Below are positions 52,509-63,596 of a DNA stretch of 64,000 bases, piece by piece (position 1 is the stretch's first letter; each line of letters starts with the position of its first letter). A program made the translations under genes and the position numbers. The notes beneath the pieces were generated by a model. It did not search any database and was not told the DNA's origin. It saw nothing but the letters and a program-made list of their open reading frames with translations. The DNA is taken from NCBI RefSeq assembly GCF_900302495.1, contig NZ_OMKW01000002.1:682001-746000 (forward strand), written 5' to 3'. The DNA is from Pontivivens insulae (GTDB taxonomy: Bacteria; Pseudomonadota; Alphaproteobacteria; Rhodobacterales; Rhodobacteraceae).

Positions 52509-53665
52509 ACGTCGATTGCTTTGACGCCGGATTTGCCAAGCGTGAGGGCCAGTTTGCCGTCACGCAACGCAGCGGCGTCATTGCCAAAGATCTCGGCCCG
52601 CCAGCCATTGCGCAATTTTGCGCCTTCGGGCGCGCCCTGCGCCCAGGCTTCCAGCTCTGCCGTTGTCGCGATCAGTTTTTGCGCGACACCGGCCTGTTCC
52701 GATTTGGCCTTCAGCAGAACACGCAACAAATCCATCAGCGCGGGGCTGACCTGCGCGTTGTTCTTTTGCCTTGGCACCTTGGGCAAGGCGCTCTCCGGCA
52801 GGGCCATCGCCTCGGCCACCACGGCAACAATTGCCTCTGCCGTGCGGCCCTTGCGCGCCTCTCGCAGCAGGAGGCGTGATTTGCCCAAGGCCTCAATCGT
52901 TGTAGGCTTGTTCGCAGCCAGTTCCAGCAGCGCGTCGTCTTTCATCAGCCGGTTGCGGGGTATGTCGCGGGTCTGCGCCTCACGCTCCCGCCATTCGGCC
53001 AGCGCCCTGGCGATGCCCAGAAAGCGCGCCGAATTCGTACGTGTTTTCAGCCGCTTCCACGCATCCTCCGGCTTGATGATGTAAGTGTCGGTAGAGGTCA
53101 GAACGCCCAGCTCCTCACGCACCCACGAGGCACGTCCGCTCTTCTCCAGTTCGGCGGCGAGCTTATTGTAGATGTCACGCAAGAACGTCACATCCGCCAG
53201 CGCGTAATCCTTTTGCTTCTGGCTGAGCGGGCGCTGGGCCCAGTCGGTGAAGCGGGAGGACTTGTCGATTTGGGCCTTGCAGACCGAGCGGACGAGCGTC
53301 TCGTAGCCGACTTGCTCTCCATATCCGCAAACCATCGCGGCAACCTGCGTGTCAAAGAGCGGGTCCGGCAGGACGCCGGCTTTGTTGACGAAGATTTCTA
53401 GATCCTGCCTTGCTGCATGAAACACCTTCACAACGCGCGTGTCGCGAAACAGGTTGTAGAGTGGCTCAAGCGACAGATCAGGCGCGAGCGCATCGATGAG
53501 GGCGGCATCCCCCTCCCCATCACCGGGATAGGCCATCTGAATCAGGCACAATTGGGAGTAATACGTCCGCTCACGCAGGAATTCGGTGTCGATCGTCACG
53601 AAAGGATGGGCGCGCGCCTCGTCGCAGAAGGTGGCGAGGTCTTCAGTCGTCTTGATTTCGCGCAT
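52505..53665 (-). CDS. rnd: Ribonuclease D
   Basis: 3'-5' exoribonuclease for tRNA and stable RNA maturation, 386 residues. DEDD residues appear in TIDTEFLRE, FHAARQDLEIF and the later YALADVTFL; HRDC domains occupy the C-terminal half. It lies next to a tRNA-Leu gene on the same strand, 127 bases downstream of it in transcription order. Confidence 0.93.
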   Translation of the reverse strand: MREIKTTEDLATFCDEARAHPFVTIDTEFLRERTYYSQLCLIQMAYPGDGEGDAALIDALAPDLSLEPLYNLFRDTRVVKVFHAARQDLEIFVNKAGVLPDPLFDTQVAAMVCGYGEQVGYETLVRSVCKAQIDKSSRFTDWAQRPLSQKQKDYALADVTFLRDIYNKLAAELEKSGRASWVREELGVLTSTDTYIIKPEDAWKRLKTRTNSARFLGIARALAEWREREAQTRDIPRNRLMKDDALLELAANKPTTIEALGKSRLLLREARKGRTAEAIVAVVAEAMALPESALPKVPRQKNNAQVSPALMDLLRVLLKAKSEQAGVAQKLIATTAELEAWAQGAPEGAKLRNGWRAEIFGNDAAALRDGKLALTLGKSGVKAIDV

Positions 53666-53757
53666 CAGGTGCCCTTGGTCGGTCTGTTTTCTGGCATCCT
53701 ACTGGTTCAGCACGCTTTAGCCCAATCCTAAATCCGCACAACCAGCGGTTTAGAAGC

Positions 53758-53787
53758 AAAAAACCCGCCCCATTTGCGGGGGCGGGC
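53758..53787 (-). terminator. Terminator of tRNA-Leu
   Basis: On the minus strand GCCCGCCCC and GGGGCGGG form an 8-bp GC stem with a 7-base loop followed by six T residues, five bases past the CCA end of the tRNA. Confidence 0.92.
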
Positions 53788-53792
53788 ATTTT

Positions 53793-53879
53793 TGGTGCGG
53801 CTGAGAAGACTCGAACTTCCACGGGTGTTACCCCACAGCGACCTCAACGCTGCGCGTCTACCAATTCCGCCACAGCCGC
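53793..53879 (-). tRNA. tRNA-Leu (anticodon GAG)
   Basis: Acceptor stem GCGGCTG/CAGCCGC, D-arm with TGGTAGACGC, anticodon stem CAGCG/CGCTG around loop TTGAGGT (anticodon GAG), a long variable arm typical of class II tRNAs, and T-arm GTTCGAGTC. The CCA end is encoded (53795-53793). Reads CUC and CUU codons. Confidence 0.95.
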
Positions 53880-53900
53880 GTGCTTGGTGTGCGGCGGGGT

Positions 53901-54449
53901 TTAACGAAGGGTCGCATCCTTGCCAAGCGGAAAAATGCGCCGGGTGAGCGGAAAAATGCGGCGACGGGCCAAGCTGCGGATTTGGGTGCTGTTCATCGCC
54001 AGATAGAGCGCGCCCATCAGCACGATAGCGATCACAAACCCCTCGACGGGACGGTCGGGAAAGAACAAACGGTTTGTGGTGCGCCCCGGCAGGAAGTTGA
54101 AAAGCCCGGCCCCAAAGAGTGTGCCCATATAAAGGCCCCGCATATGCCCGACATGAGCAGCAACATCGCCACGCCGGATCGCGCTGACCCCCTGCCACAA
54201 CCCAAAGAGCACCCATGCAGACAACAGGTGGATTGGAGAGAACGGCCCCCAGACCCGGATTTCGTGGATGAAAAAGGACGAGACGGCGAGGATCAGCATG
54301 ACGGTGACAAAAAAGCGGCCCGATACCTTATGGATCCAATCCCGGCGCTGTCGGTGGAACGCGACCGCGCCAGCGGCCAGTGTCAGCGCTCCGGTCAGCA
54401 TGTGAAGCTGAATAATCGGGCCGGCTTCGGTAATTACGGTGATGTCCAT
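53901..54449 (-). CDS. DUF2306-like membrane protein
   Basis: 182 residues, four or five membrane helices with histidines in LHMLTGALTLAAGAVAFHRQ and HKVSGRFFV, and HVGHMRGLYMG. The histidine pattern resembles the DUF2306 family of predicted membrane proteins. ATG 54449 has GGGAG seven bases upstream, better than ATG 54455. Not MsrQ: the haem-transmembrane signature does not fit. Function unknown. Confidence 0.7.
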   Translation of the reverse strand: MDITVITEAGPIIQLHMLTGALTLAAGAVAFHRQRRDWIHKVSGRFFVTVMLILAVSSFFIHEIRVWGPFSPIHLLSAWVLFGLWQGVSAIRRGDVAAHVGHMRGLYMGTLFGAGLFNFLPGRTTNRLFFPDRPVEGFVIAIVLMGALYLAMNSTQIRSLARRRIFPLTRRIFPLGKDATLR

Positions 54450-54564
54450 CTGCATTCTCCCAATCTATGCCTTTGCAGGTCGGGTCTTTTCCATTCCCGG
54501 CTGCTCTGGCACTGTTGTGAGCGGGCGGCGGATCGCGGCTCAAGGCGCGATACGGGAGTGACGT

Positions 54565-55347
54565 GTGTCAGACGTGAATGACGGGCATCTGCAATTCGCG
54601 CTTCGTGAAATGCGGAAACATTTTCAAAAGCCTACGGTGCTCGTCGGACTTTTGGGGGCTGGGGTGATCCTGGGCCTTGCAGGGCCATTCGACACGCTGG
54701 ACACGCTGGGAACGGCGGCGCGCCTGGTCTACTGGCTCTTCGTTGCTGTGGTCAGCTATGCGACCGGCGCGCTGCTCTCGACCTATTGTCAGAGTTACGG
54801 GCAAAGCCGGGGCTGGTCGGCCCCTGTCCTGGTGATCGTAAGTGCACTTGTCATCAGCGTGCCAGTTACGGCGTTCATCTTTGGCCTGAACTGGGTCGTT
54901 TTCAGCTTCATTCCCCAAACCGCCCTCGGGGCCGCGATCTTCTTTGGAAATGTTCTGATCGTCTCTTTGGTCGTGAATATCATGTTCATGCTGGCCGAGC
55001 GCAGCGCTGAAGGGGCAGAGACACCGCGCGCCCCTGCCCTGTTGGAGCGCTTGCCCCCGGCGAAACGCGGGCAGCTCTTGTCGATTTCGGTCTCGGATCA
55101 CTATGTCGAGGTCGTCACGACCAAGGGGCAGGAAATGATCCTGATGCGATTGAGCGATGCGATGGGCGAAGCGGGTACAGGATTGCAGATCCATCGGTCC
55201 CACTGGGTCGCAGAAGACGCGATCCGCACTGTGTCGCGCCAGGGGGACGGTGCCATCGCTACGTTGAGCGACGGGCGCACGCTGCCGGTCAGCCGCTCGC
55301 GCCTGCCCGATCTGAAGGCCGCCGGTTGGCTGGGAGGTGCAAAATGA
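54565..55347 (+). CDS. Membrane-anchored LytTR-domain regulator
   Basis: 260 residues: four membrane helices (about 24-45, 52-75, 87-112, 118-142) followed by a C-terminal LytTR DNA-binding domain (about 165-255; [20 protein letters not shown] in part, and [12 protein letters not shown]). Membrane-bound LytTR proteins of this layout are common in Rhodobacteraceae; ligand and targets unknown. The start is GTG 54565 with GGGAG upstream. It overlaps lipB by four bases. Confidence 0.82.
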   Translation: MSDVNDGHLQFALREMRKHFQKPTVLVGLLGAGVILGLAGPFDTLDTLGTAARLVYWLFVAVVSYATGALLSTYCQSYGQSRGWSAPVLVIVSALVISVPVTAFIFGLNWVVFSFIPQTALGAAIFFGNVLIVSLVVNIMFMLAERSAEGAETPRAPALLERLPPAKRGQLLSISVSDHYVEVVTTKGQEMILMRLSDAMGEAGTGLQIHRSHWVAEDAIRTVSRQGDGAIATLSDGRTLPVSRSRLPDLKAAGWLGGAK

Positions 55348-56006
55348 GTGTCGAGTGGACGCGAAGCGACACGTTGGTCCCCTATCCCGAAGCCCTTGCA
55401 ACCATGGAAGCGCGGGTCGCGGCAATCCGGGCGGGCGAGGCGCCAGAACAGGTGTGGTTGCTGGAACACCCGCCACTCTACACCGCGGGGACTTCTGCCA
55501 ATCCCGCCGATCTGGTCGATCCCGATCGCTTTCCAGTGTTCGAGGCGCAGCGCGGTGGACAATACACCTATCACGGACCGGGCCAGCGTGTGGCCTATGC
55601 GATGCTCGACGTGGACAAGCGCGGGCGCGATGTGCGCGCCTTCGTTGCCCAATTGGAAGATTGGGTCATCGACACGCTCGCTCAGTTCAACGTGGTGGGC
55701 GAACGTCGCGAGGGTCGGGTTGGTGTGTGGGTCGTGCGCCCGGACAAGGCCCCGAACCCGGACGGCTCCCCCCGCGAAGACAAGATCGCCGCTATCGGAT
55801 TGCGCCTGCGCAAGTGGGTGAGCTTTCATGGGATTTCGATCAATGTCGAGCCAGATCTCGACCATTTCAACGGGATCGTGCCCTGTGGCATCCGCGAGCA
55901 TGGCGTCACCTCCCTTGTCGATCTGGGCCTGCCGGTGACGATGGACGACGTGGATGCAGCGCTGCGCGACAGCTTTGCGCACATATTCGAGGGCGACGCG
56001 GGCTAG
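55344..56006 (+). CDS. lipB: Octanoyltransferase LipB
   Basis: Transfers octanoyl from acyl carrier protein to lipoyl domains, first step of lipoate synthesis. 220 residues; [20 protein letters not shown] (in part [11 protein letters not shown]), catalytic lysine in KIAAIGLR and catalytic cysteine in [15 protein letters not shown] 55344 overlaps the LytTR gene stop (ATGA). A repeat element begins 12 bases after the stop. Confidence 0.95.
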   Translation: MSVEWTRSDTLVPYPEALATMEARVAAIRAGEAPEQVWLLEHPPLYTAGTSANPADLVDPDRFPVFEAQRGGQYTYHGPGQRVAYAMLDVDKRGRDVRAFVAQLEDWVIDTLAQFNVVGERREGRVGVWVVRPDKAPNPDGSPREDKIAAIGLRLRKWVSFHGISINVEPDLDHFNGIVPCGIREHGVTSLVDLGLPVTMDDVDAALRDSFAHIFEGDAG

Positions 56007-56018
56007 GCACCGGTCGCC

Positions 56019-56050
56019 GCCTCCGGCGGGGATATTTCCACCAAGCAGAA
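56019..56050 (+). repeat. 3'-end repeat element after lipB
   Basis: GCCTCCGGCGGGGATATTT, CCA, CCAAGCAGAA. Identical to the element after der apart from the three central bases. CCGCC-TCC-GGCGG can fold just before the AT-rich ATATTT, giving a terminator-like shape. Confidence 0.85.
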
Positions 56051-56115
56051 ATCCTTCTCACAAAAGGCGTTGGCGACGGGTGATGCGAGAACCGGTCGCA
56101 CCCCAAAATGCGTCT

Positions 56116-56135
56116 GGCCTCTTGAGACAGAGGCC
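56116..56135. promoter_or_regulatory. Hairpin in the ctaD leader
   Basis: GGCCTCT and AGAGGCC form a perfect 7-bp stem with loop TGAGAC, 88 bases before the ctaD start and within a 217-base gap that otherwise holds only the repeat at 56019. Possible leader structure. Confidence 0.35.
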
Positions 56136-56220
56136 TTGCTTCGTTAGGAGACGGGGTGAGGTATTCAAGAGTATGCGACGGATTCGGCGCATGCTCACGA
56201 ATAATGACATGCAGGAGTAG

Positions 56221-58143
<1,923 letters not shown>

Positions 58144-58166
58144 CCGGCGCGAGCCAACTGACACAT

Positions 58167-58200
58167 GGGCCGGGGATCACTTCCCCGGCCCTTTTCGTTT
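58167..58200 (+). terminator. Strong terminator after ctaD
   Basis: GGGCCGGGG and CCCCGGCCC form a 9-bp stem with a 7-base loop, followed by TTTTCGTTT, 23 bases past the ctaD stop. Confidence 0.92.
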
Positions 58201-58212
58201 CGGATGATCGTG

Positions 58213-58707
58213 ATGCAAGACACAGCTCCTTCCCAAGATATCCCTCAGACGGAACCGGTTCTGTCGCTGACATTATGGCCCAACCGGTCGCTGACGCGGG
58301 AAGGGTTTTCGATCATGTCGTGGATCATCGGGCTGGGGCTTGCGATCCCGATCCTGCCCTTTCTGGGCACTTCGGTGATCTGGGGGCTGGCCCCATTCGG
58401 CTTGGGCGCGTTCTTCCTGTTTCGCCACATGATCCATCGCAACAATCGCGATGGCGAGTTGCGTGAGATTGTGCGCCTGTGGCCAGACCTGATCCGCGTT
58501 GACCGTATAGAACCAGATGGGCGCGAACGCTCGTGGCAGGCCAATCCCTATTGGGTGGAACTGCGCCTTCACGACGATGCCAAGATCGAGAACTATCTGA
58601 CGCTGAAAGGTGCCGGACGCGAGATCGAACTTGGCGCTTTCCTTTCAGCAGAAGAGCGCGTAGCGCTGCGCAACGATCTTGAAAAGGCGTTGCGAGATGT
58701 CTGCTGA
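58213..58707 (+). CDS. DUF2244 membrane protein
   Basis: 164 residues with two central membrane helices (about 35-72) and a C-terminal cytosolic part. LWPNRSLTREGF, WQANPYWVEL and GREIELGAFLSAEER are family landmarks. DUF2244 genes are often near cytochrome oxidase genes, as here, though function is unknown. ATG 58213 is used; ATG 58204 is three codons upstream. It overlaps the MFS gene by 11 bases. Confidence 0.82.
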   Translation: MQDTAPSQDIPQTEPVLSLTLWPNRSLTREGFSIMSWIIGLGLAIPILPFLGTSVIWGLAPFGLGAFFLFRHMIHRNNRDGELREIVRLWPDLIRVDRIEPDGRERSWQANPYWVELRLHDDAKIENYLTLKGAGREIELGAFLSAEERVALRNDLEKALRDVC

Positions 58708-59824
58708 ACCAACCGGGCTGCGCGCGGCCCTGCTCTATTTCGGGTTGAACGGTGCGATGTTCGGCACCTGGATTTCCCGTATCCCCGACGTGAAGGCTGA
58801 TCTGGGGCTCAGCGAGGGTGAGCTTGGCCTTCTCTTGCTGTGCATGGCGATCGGGGCCGTGGTTTCTTTTACGCCTGCCGCGCGGCTGGCAGAGGTCTTT
58901 GGCGCGGCCCGGGTGAGCGGCATCCTCGCGCTGCTTATGGCGGTCAGCCTGACGCTGCTGAGCGTGCTGCCGGGGGCATGGGCACTCGGCGTGGGATTGC
59001 TGATCTTTGGAAGTGTCGGCGGGTCAATGGACCTGACAATGAACAGCTATGGCTCGGAGGTTGAGGCACGGGCGAAGCGCTCACGCATGTCGCTCATGCA
59101 CGGATGCTGGTCGGGTGGGTTTGCTTTGGCCGCCTGGATCGGCGCAGCGGCAACGGGCGCGCAGGCGACCCTGTTCACGCATTTCGTCTTGATCTCGGCG
59201 CTGGCCCTTGCGGTTGGAAGCTGGGCGCGGGCCAATGATGTGGCCTCGCCCCCAGCCGATCCGGATACTCCCCCAGCCCCCAAGGTGGCCCTGCCCAGAG
59301 GGGCCATGATCGCCGTTGCGACGGTCAATGCGCTGGCCTTCGTGATCGAGGGGTCAATTCTTGATTGGGGGGCGATCCATGTGCGGGAAACCCTGGGCGG
59401 AACCGCTGTTCAGGGCAGCTGGGCGCTGAGCGTTTTTGCCACGTCCATGCTGGCCATTCGCCTGTGCGGTGACGCGTTGATCGACCGGTTCGGCCGACAG
59501 CGCATGGCGCTGATCGCTGGTCTGCTCACCGCGTCCGGGCTCGTAACGATGGTTGTGCTCTCAACGCCATTGGGCGTGACCATCTCTCTGGCGGTCTGCG
59601 CCTTGGGCATGGGGTTGATTGTCCCCCTCGCCTTCTCTCGTGCCGGTAAAGAAAAACACCCCAGCCGCGCAATCGCGGCGGTGGCGCTGTTCGGGTATGG
59701 AGGGTTACTGACCGGACCCGTCATCATGGGTGCGGTCGGCGAGTTCTACGGCCTGACCGCATCATTCACGGTGATGGCCGTCATGGCCGTGGTGATCCTA
59801 TTGCTGAGCCGGAGACTGGCCTAA
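58697..59824 (+). CDS. MFS transporter
   Basis: 375 residues, about 12 membrane helices. FGTWISRIPDVKADLGLSEG at the start, GSMDLTMNSYGSEVE and the cytoplasmic loop DRFGRQR resemble the YbjJ/Fuc-like subgroup with unknown substrates. ATG 58697 overlaps the DUF2244 gene. Convergent with yqeY (four-base overlap). Confidence 0.82.
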   Translation: MSAEPTGLRAALLYFGLNGAMFGTWISRIPDVKADLGLSEGELGLLLLCMAIGAVVSFTPAARLAEVFGAARVSGILALLMAVSLTLLSVLPGAWALGVGLLIFGSVGGSMDLTMNSYGSEVEARAKRSRMSLMHGCWSGGFALAAWIGAAATGAQATLFTHFVLISALALAVGSWARANDVASPPADPDTPPAPKVALPRGAMIAVATVNALAFVIEGSILDWGAIHVRETLGGTAVQGSWALSVFATSMLAIRLCGDALIDRFGRQRMALIAGLLTASGLVTMVVLSTPLGVTISLAVCALGMGLIVPLAFSRAGKEKHPSRAIAAVALFGYGGLLTGPVIMGAVGEFYGLTASFTVMAVMAVVILLLSRRLA

Positions 59825-60276
59825 GCCAGCTGCGCTTTCACGGCGGCCCCGGCCTTTCCAAAATCCATCTGACCGGCATGGGCGGATTTCAATGCGCCCA
59901 TGACCTTTCCCATATCACGAATGGAGCTGGCGCCGGTTTTCTCAATCGCCGCTGCAATCGCGGCCTCTACCTCGTCCGCGCTCAACTGGCGGGGCAGATA
60001 GTCTTGAATCACTTCGATTTCATCGCGCTCCGACTGCGCAAGCTCAAGACGGCCCGCTTCCTCGTAGGCCGTGGCACTGTCCTGGCGCTGTTTGATCATG
60101 CGAGACAGGATCGCCTGGATTTCTGCATCGCTGACACCTTCGGAATTGTCGCCCTGCCGCGCTTCGATATCCTTGTCCTTGATCGCGGCATTCACCAGTC
60201 GCAAAGTCGACAGCCTCAACGTCTCTCGCGCCTTCATCGCAGCCTTGATATCCGTGGAAATCCGTTCACGCAGCAT
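59821..60276 (-). CDS. yqeY: GatB/YqeY domain protein
   Basis: 151 residues; MLRERISTDIKAAMKARE at the start, DEIEVIQDYLPRQLS and IRDMGKVMGALK are standard for YqeY, a tRNA-amidotransferase-like helical protein. ATG 60276 follows AGGTG. Divergent from carA. Precise function uncertain. Confidence 0.92.
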   Translation of the reverse strand: MLRERISTDIKAAMKARETLRLSTLRLVNAAIKDKDIEARQGDNSEGVSDAEIQAILSRMIKQRQDSATAYEEAGRLELAQSERDEIEVIQDYLPRQLSADEVEAAIAAAIEKTGASSIRDMGKVMGALKSAHAGQMDFGKAGAAVKAQLA

Positions 60277-60406
60277 AATCTACACCTGTCCCAAAGCCCC
60301 ATCCGGGCATGAACCGTGACTATATCGCTCGTTGCGGCATGTATCAACACAGGGCCAATCCGCTAAATGCTTGTTTTTAAAACGAATAATAATCGTGATC
60401 GTGAAC

Positions 60407-60435
60407 TTGACGTGGGGCCGGTCGCTCCGTAGGTT
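60407..60435 (+). promoter_or_regulatory. Candidate promoter of carA
   Basis: TTGACG (60407-60412) and TAGGTT (60430-60435) are 17 bases apart, 34 bases before ATG 60469. An AT-rich stretch (60369-60392) lies upstream, unusual for this GC-rich window, and may be an UP element or regulator site in the yqeY/carA gap. Confidence 0.45.
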
Positions 60436-60468
60436 CCGCCCGATCACCCAGACAGAAAGGTCTTCGCC

Positions 60469-61632
60469 ATGACCGATGCCGCGCCCAAGCCCACCGCATG
60501 CCTCGTGCTCGCCGATGGGACGACTTTCTATGGCCGAGGCTTTGGGGCCGAAGGTGTGCAGGTCGCCGAACTTTGCTTCAACACCGCGATGACCGGCTAT
60601 CAGGAAGTGATGACCGATCCGTCCTATGCCGATCAGATCGTGACCTTCACATTCCCCCATATCGGCAACACGGGCGTCACCCCTGAAGATGAGGAAGCGT
60701 CCGAGCCCCATGCACGCGGCATGGTGGTTAAGTGGGATCCGACCGCGCCGTCAAACTGGCGTGCGACCGGCGATTTGCCGGACTGGATGCGGCGCACAGG
60801 CCGGATCGGGATTGGCGGGATCGACACGCGGCGCCTGACCCGCACGATCCGCAATCTCGGCATGCCGCATGTGGCACTCGCCCACAACGCAGCTGGCGAG
60901 TTTGATCTCGACGCACTGCGAGAGCAGGCGCGCGGATTTGCGGGTCTTGAAGGGGCCGATCTGGCCAAGGGCGTCAGCACGGCGCAAAGCTATCGCTGGG
61001 AAGATGGCCGTTGGAGCTGGGGTGAGGGCTTTGCCCCTGCCGCCTCTGGCGGTCCCAAGGTCGTGGCGATCGATTATGGCGCGAAGCGGAATATCTTGCG
61101 CTCCCTCGTCTCTGCGGGCTGCGAAGTGACGGTGCTTCCTGCAACCGCCACGGCTGAGGATGTGTTGGCGCAATCGCCAGACGGTGTTTTCCTGTCAAAT
61201 GGACCGGGTGATCCGGCTGCGACGGGTGAATATGCGGTTCCGATGATCAAGGATCTGATGGACAAGACCGAGTTGCCAATCTTTGGCATTTGTCTGGGCC
61301 ACCAGATGCTTGCCCTCGCCCTGGGTGCGCAGACGGTGAAGATGAACCACGGCCACCACGGCGTGAACCACCCGGTTAAGGAAATCGACACCGGCAAGGT
61401 TGAAATCACGTCGATGAACCACGGATTTGCAGTCGACAGCGGCTCGCTGCCTGAGGGGGTCATCGAAACCCATGTCAGCCTGTTTGATGGCACGAATTGC
61501 GGTCTGCGCGTCGAGGGGCGTCCGATCTTCTCGGTCCAGCATCACCCAGAGGCATCGCCCGGACCACAGGACAGCTTCTATCTGTTCGAGCGATTTGCCG
61601 CGGCCATGAAGACGGCCGAGAACGTCGGTTAA
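60469..61632 (+). CDS. carA: Carbamoyl-phosphate synthase small subunit
   Basis: Glutaminase subunit providing ammonia for carbamoyl phosphate (arginine and pyrimidine synthesis). 387 residues; FNTAMTGYQEVMTDPSY in the N-terminal domain, catalytic cysteine in FGICLGHQML and the His-Glu pair in QHHPEASPGP. ATG 60469 follows AGAAAGG. carB is not in the window. Confidence 0.96.
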   Translation: MTDAAPKPTACLVLADGTTFYGRGFGAEGVQVAELCFNTAMTGYQEVMTDPSYADQIVTFTFPHIGNTGVTPEDEEASEPHARGMVVKWDPTAPSNWRATGDLPDWMRRTGRIGIGGIDTRRLTRTIRNLGMPHVALAHNAAGEFDLDALREQARGFAGLEGADLAKGVSTAQSYRWEDGRWSWGEGFAPAASGGPKVVAIDYGAKRNILRSLVSAGCEVTVLPATATAEDVLAQSPDGVFLSNGPGDPAATGEYAVPMIKDLMDKTELPIFGICLGHQMLALALGAQTVKMNHGHHGVNHPVKEIDTGKVEITSMNHGFAVDSGSLPEGVIETHVSLFDGTNCGLRVEGRPIFSVQHHPEASPGPQDSFYLFERFAAAMKTAENVG

Positions 61633-61697
61633 TCCAGCCTTAACGCCCTGTTTACCATTGCCAGCGCACTTTGCCCCGGGGGCAGAAGGGTGCGCGG

Positions 61698-63596
61698 ATG
61701 TCAGAGCAGAAACCGATCAACTGGATGGGCGCCCCCCGTCTCGTCGAGCCTGCACAGGCGCGACTGCCATCGACTGACCCGATCTGGACGGGGATCGCCC
61801 AGCAATTTGTAACTGCGGAGGTGGGCGCGCACGCTATTTCAACAGCGCGCCGCTATGGTGGCACTCCGTTGGAAGTGTTGAGCGCACAAGGTGCCGTCAC
61901 ACCCGAAAAAACCACCGCGCTGTTGTCGGCCCATCACCAGATCGCGCGCGTTGATCTGGAAAAACGACCGCCCAATCCCGACCTTGCAGCCGCCTATCGC
62001 GCGGAAGACTGTCTGCGCCTTGGCTTCGTGCCCTGGCAGCACCTCGGCCAGACCCGTATCCTCGCCGTTGCAGACCCGTCAGATTTTACAAAGATCGAAG
62101 CGCTGACACCCCGACTGACCGGGCCCAACGAGGTATTTGTTCTCGCCCCCCGTGCGCAAATTGAGCAGGCGGTCATCGATCTCTACGAAGGACCGATGGC
62201 AGGGCGGGCCGAGACGTTGTGCCCGGATCAGGACAGTTGTCGCGGCTGGAATGCACAGCGCTTCGCCCTGCGCGCGGCGACGTGCCTGACGCTTCTCATG
62301 CTGCTCGCGGTGCTGAACCCTGGCCTGGTCCTTGGCACATTGATCATCTGGGTGCTGTTGGCCAATTCACTTACGATGGCGCTGCGGCTCGTCTCTCTCG
62401 CATTGTTGCCACGGGCAAGGCGGCAGGAGAGACTCGCCACATTGGGCCATCAACTGCCGCGCCGATTGCCAATCGTCACGATACTGCTTCCGGTTTTGCG
62501 GGAGGTGTCCGTGCTCGACACGCTGATCGCATCAATGCGCGCGCTTAACTATCCTGACCACCGGCTCGATTTCCTGATCTTGGTCGAGGAAGGCGATCAG
62601 ACGATGCGCGATGCGCTGGCCACCCGCCATTTGCCCCATAATATGCGAATGCTGGTGGTGCCAGCGGCGCGCTTGCGCACCAAGCCGCGGGCGATGAACT
62701 ATGCCCTGCCCTTTTGTCGTGGAGAGATCATCGGAATTTACGATGCAGAAGACCGCCCCGATCCCGAACAAATCCGCCGGGTCGTGGCGCAATTGAATGT
62801 CAGCTCTCCCCGCGTGGCCTGTGTGCAGGCCCATCTAGACTTCTACAATCCAAATCAAAATTGGCTGACGCGCTGTTTCACACTGGAATATGCGACATGG
62901 TTCCGTGTCTTGCTGCATGGGGCGCAGGCGCTACGTTTTCCACTGCCGCTTGGGGGCACGTCGGTGTTCTTCCGCGCAGACATACTGCGCCGCCTTGGGG
63001 GCTGGGATGCCCATAACGTGACAGAGGACGCAGATCTGGGCATGCGGCTCGCCCGGAAGGGATTTCGGTGTGAGATGGTCCGCTCCACCACCTATGAAGA
63101 AGCCAATCCCGCCATGGGCAACTGGTTGCGGCAAAGATCGCGCTGGCTCAAAGGCTATGCCATCACATGGGCCACCCATATGCGACGGCCACGCGCGCTG
63201 TGGCAGGAGTTGGGGCCGCGCGGATTTCTGGGCTTTCAGGTACTGTTTCTGGGGGCCTTAACGGCTTATCTGGCAATCCCGCTATTGTGGGTGCTGGTTG
63301 CTGGCAATCTTTTGGGCGTCAGCCTGCCGCAAGGGGTGTCCGTCCCGCCCCTTCTGCTTGGCGCGCTGTGGGTCAGTCTCCCCCTCGGCCAATGTGTCAT
63401 GTTGCTGACCGTGATACAGGCCCAGCGGTCACGGGGGGATTTCAAGCTGATGCCCTGGGTTTTCACCCTGCCGCTTTATTGGCCATTGGGAGCGGTGGCC
63501 GCATGGCGCGCGGTGGCCGAGTTATGTTTCGCACCCTTCCATTGGCACAAGACGACCCACGGCCTGTCCAAAGAGGGCCGCGGTCACGACCGGTAG
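61698..63596 (+). CDS. Family 2 glycosyltransferase with N-terminal T2SSE-N/MshEN-like domain
   Basis: 632 residues. The first about 175 residues resemble the N-terminal domain of type II secretion ATPases (DPSDFTKIEALTPRL), then two membrane helices (about 190-235), a GT-2 catalytic domain with YDAEDRPDPEQ (DXD-like), TEDADLGMRLARKG and QRSRWLKG, and three C-terminal membrane helices. Probably makes or extends an envelope or secreted polysaccharide from a nucleotide sugar; MshEN-type domains can bind cyclic di-GMP. ATG 61698 follows AGAAGGG. Confidence 0.82.
   Translation: MSEQKPINWMGAPRLVEPAQARLPSTDPIWTGIAQQFVTAEVGAHAISTARRYGGTPLEVLSAQGAVTPEKTTALLSAHHQIARVDLEKRPPNPDLAAAYRAEDCLRLGFVPWQHLGQTRILAVADPSDFTKIEALTPRLTGPNEVFVLAPRAQIEQAVIDLYEGPMAGRAETLCPDQDSCRGWNAQRFALRAATCLTLLMLLAVLNPGLVLGTLIIWVLLANSLTMALRLVSLALLPRARRQERLATLGHQLPRRLPIVTILLPVLREVSVLDTLIASMRALNYPDHRLDFLILVEEGDQTMRDALATRHLPHNMRMLVVPAARLRTKPRAMNYALPFCRGEIIGIYDAEDRPDPEQIRRVVAQLNVSSPRVACVQAHLDFYNPNQNWLTRCFTLEYATWFRVLLHGAQALRFPLPLGGTSVFFRADILRRLGGWDAHNVTEDADLGMRLARKGFRCEMVRSTTYEEANPAMGNWLRQRSRWLKGYAITWATHMRRPRALWQELGPRGFLGFQVLFLGALTAYLAIPLLWVLVAGNLLGVSLPQGVSVPPLLLGALWVSLPLGQCVMLLTVIQAQRSRGDFKLMPWVFTLPLYWPLGAVAAWRAVAELCFAPFHWHKTTHGLSKEGRGHDR

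Noticed and set aside
53901-54449. MsrQ partner of msrP
   Set aside because: Membrane protein with histidines, but the segment pattern fits DUF2306-type proteins and it lies 5.6 kb away in another unit.
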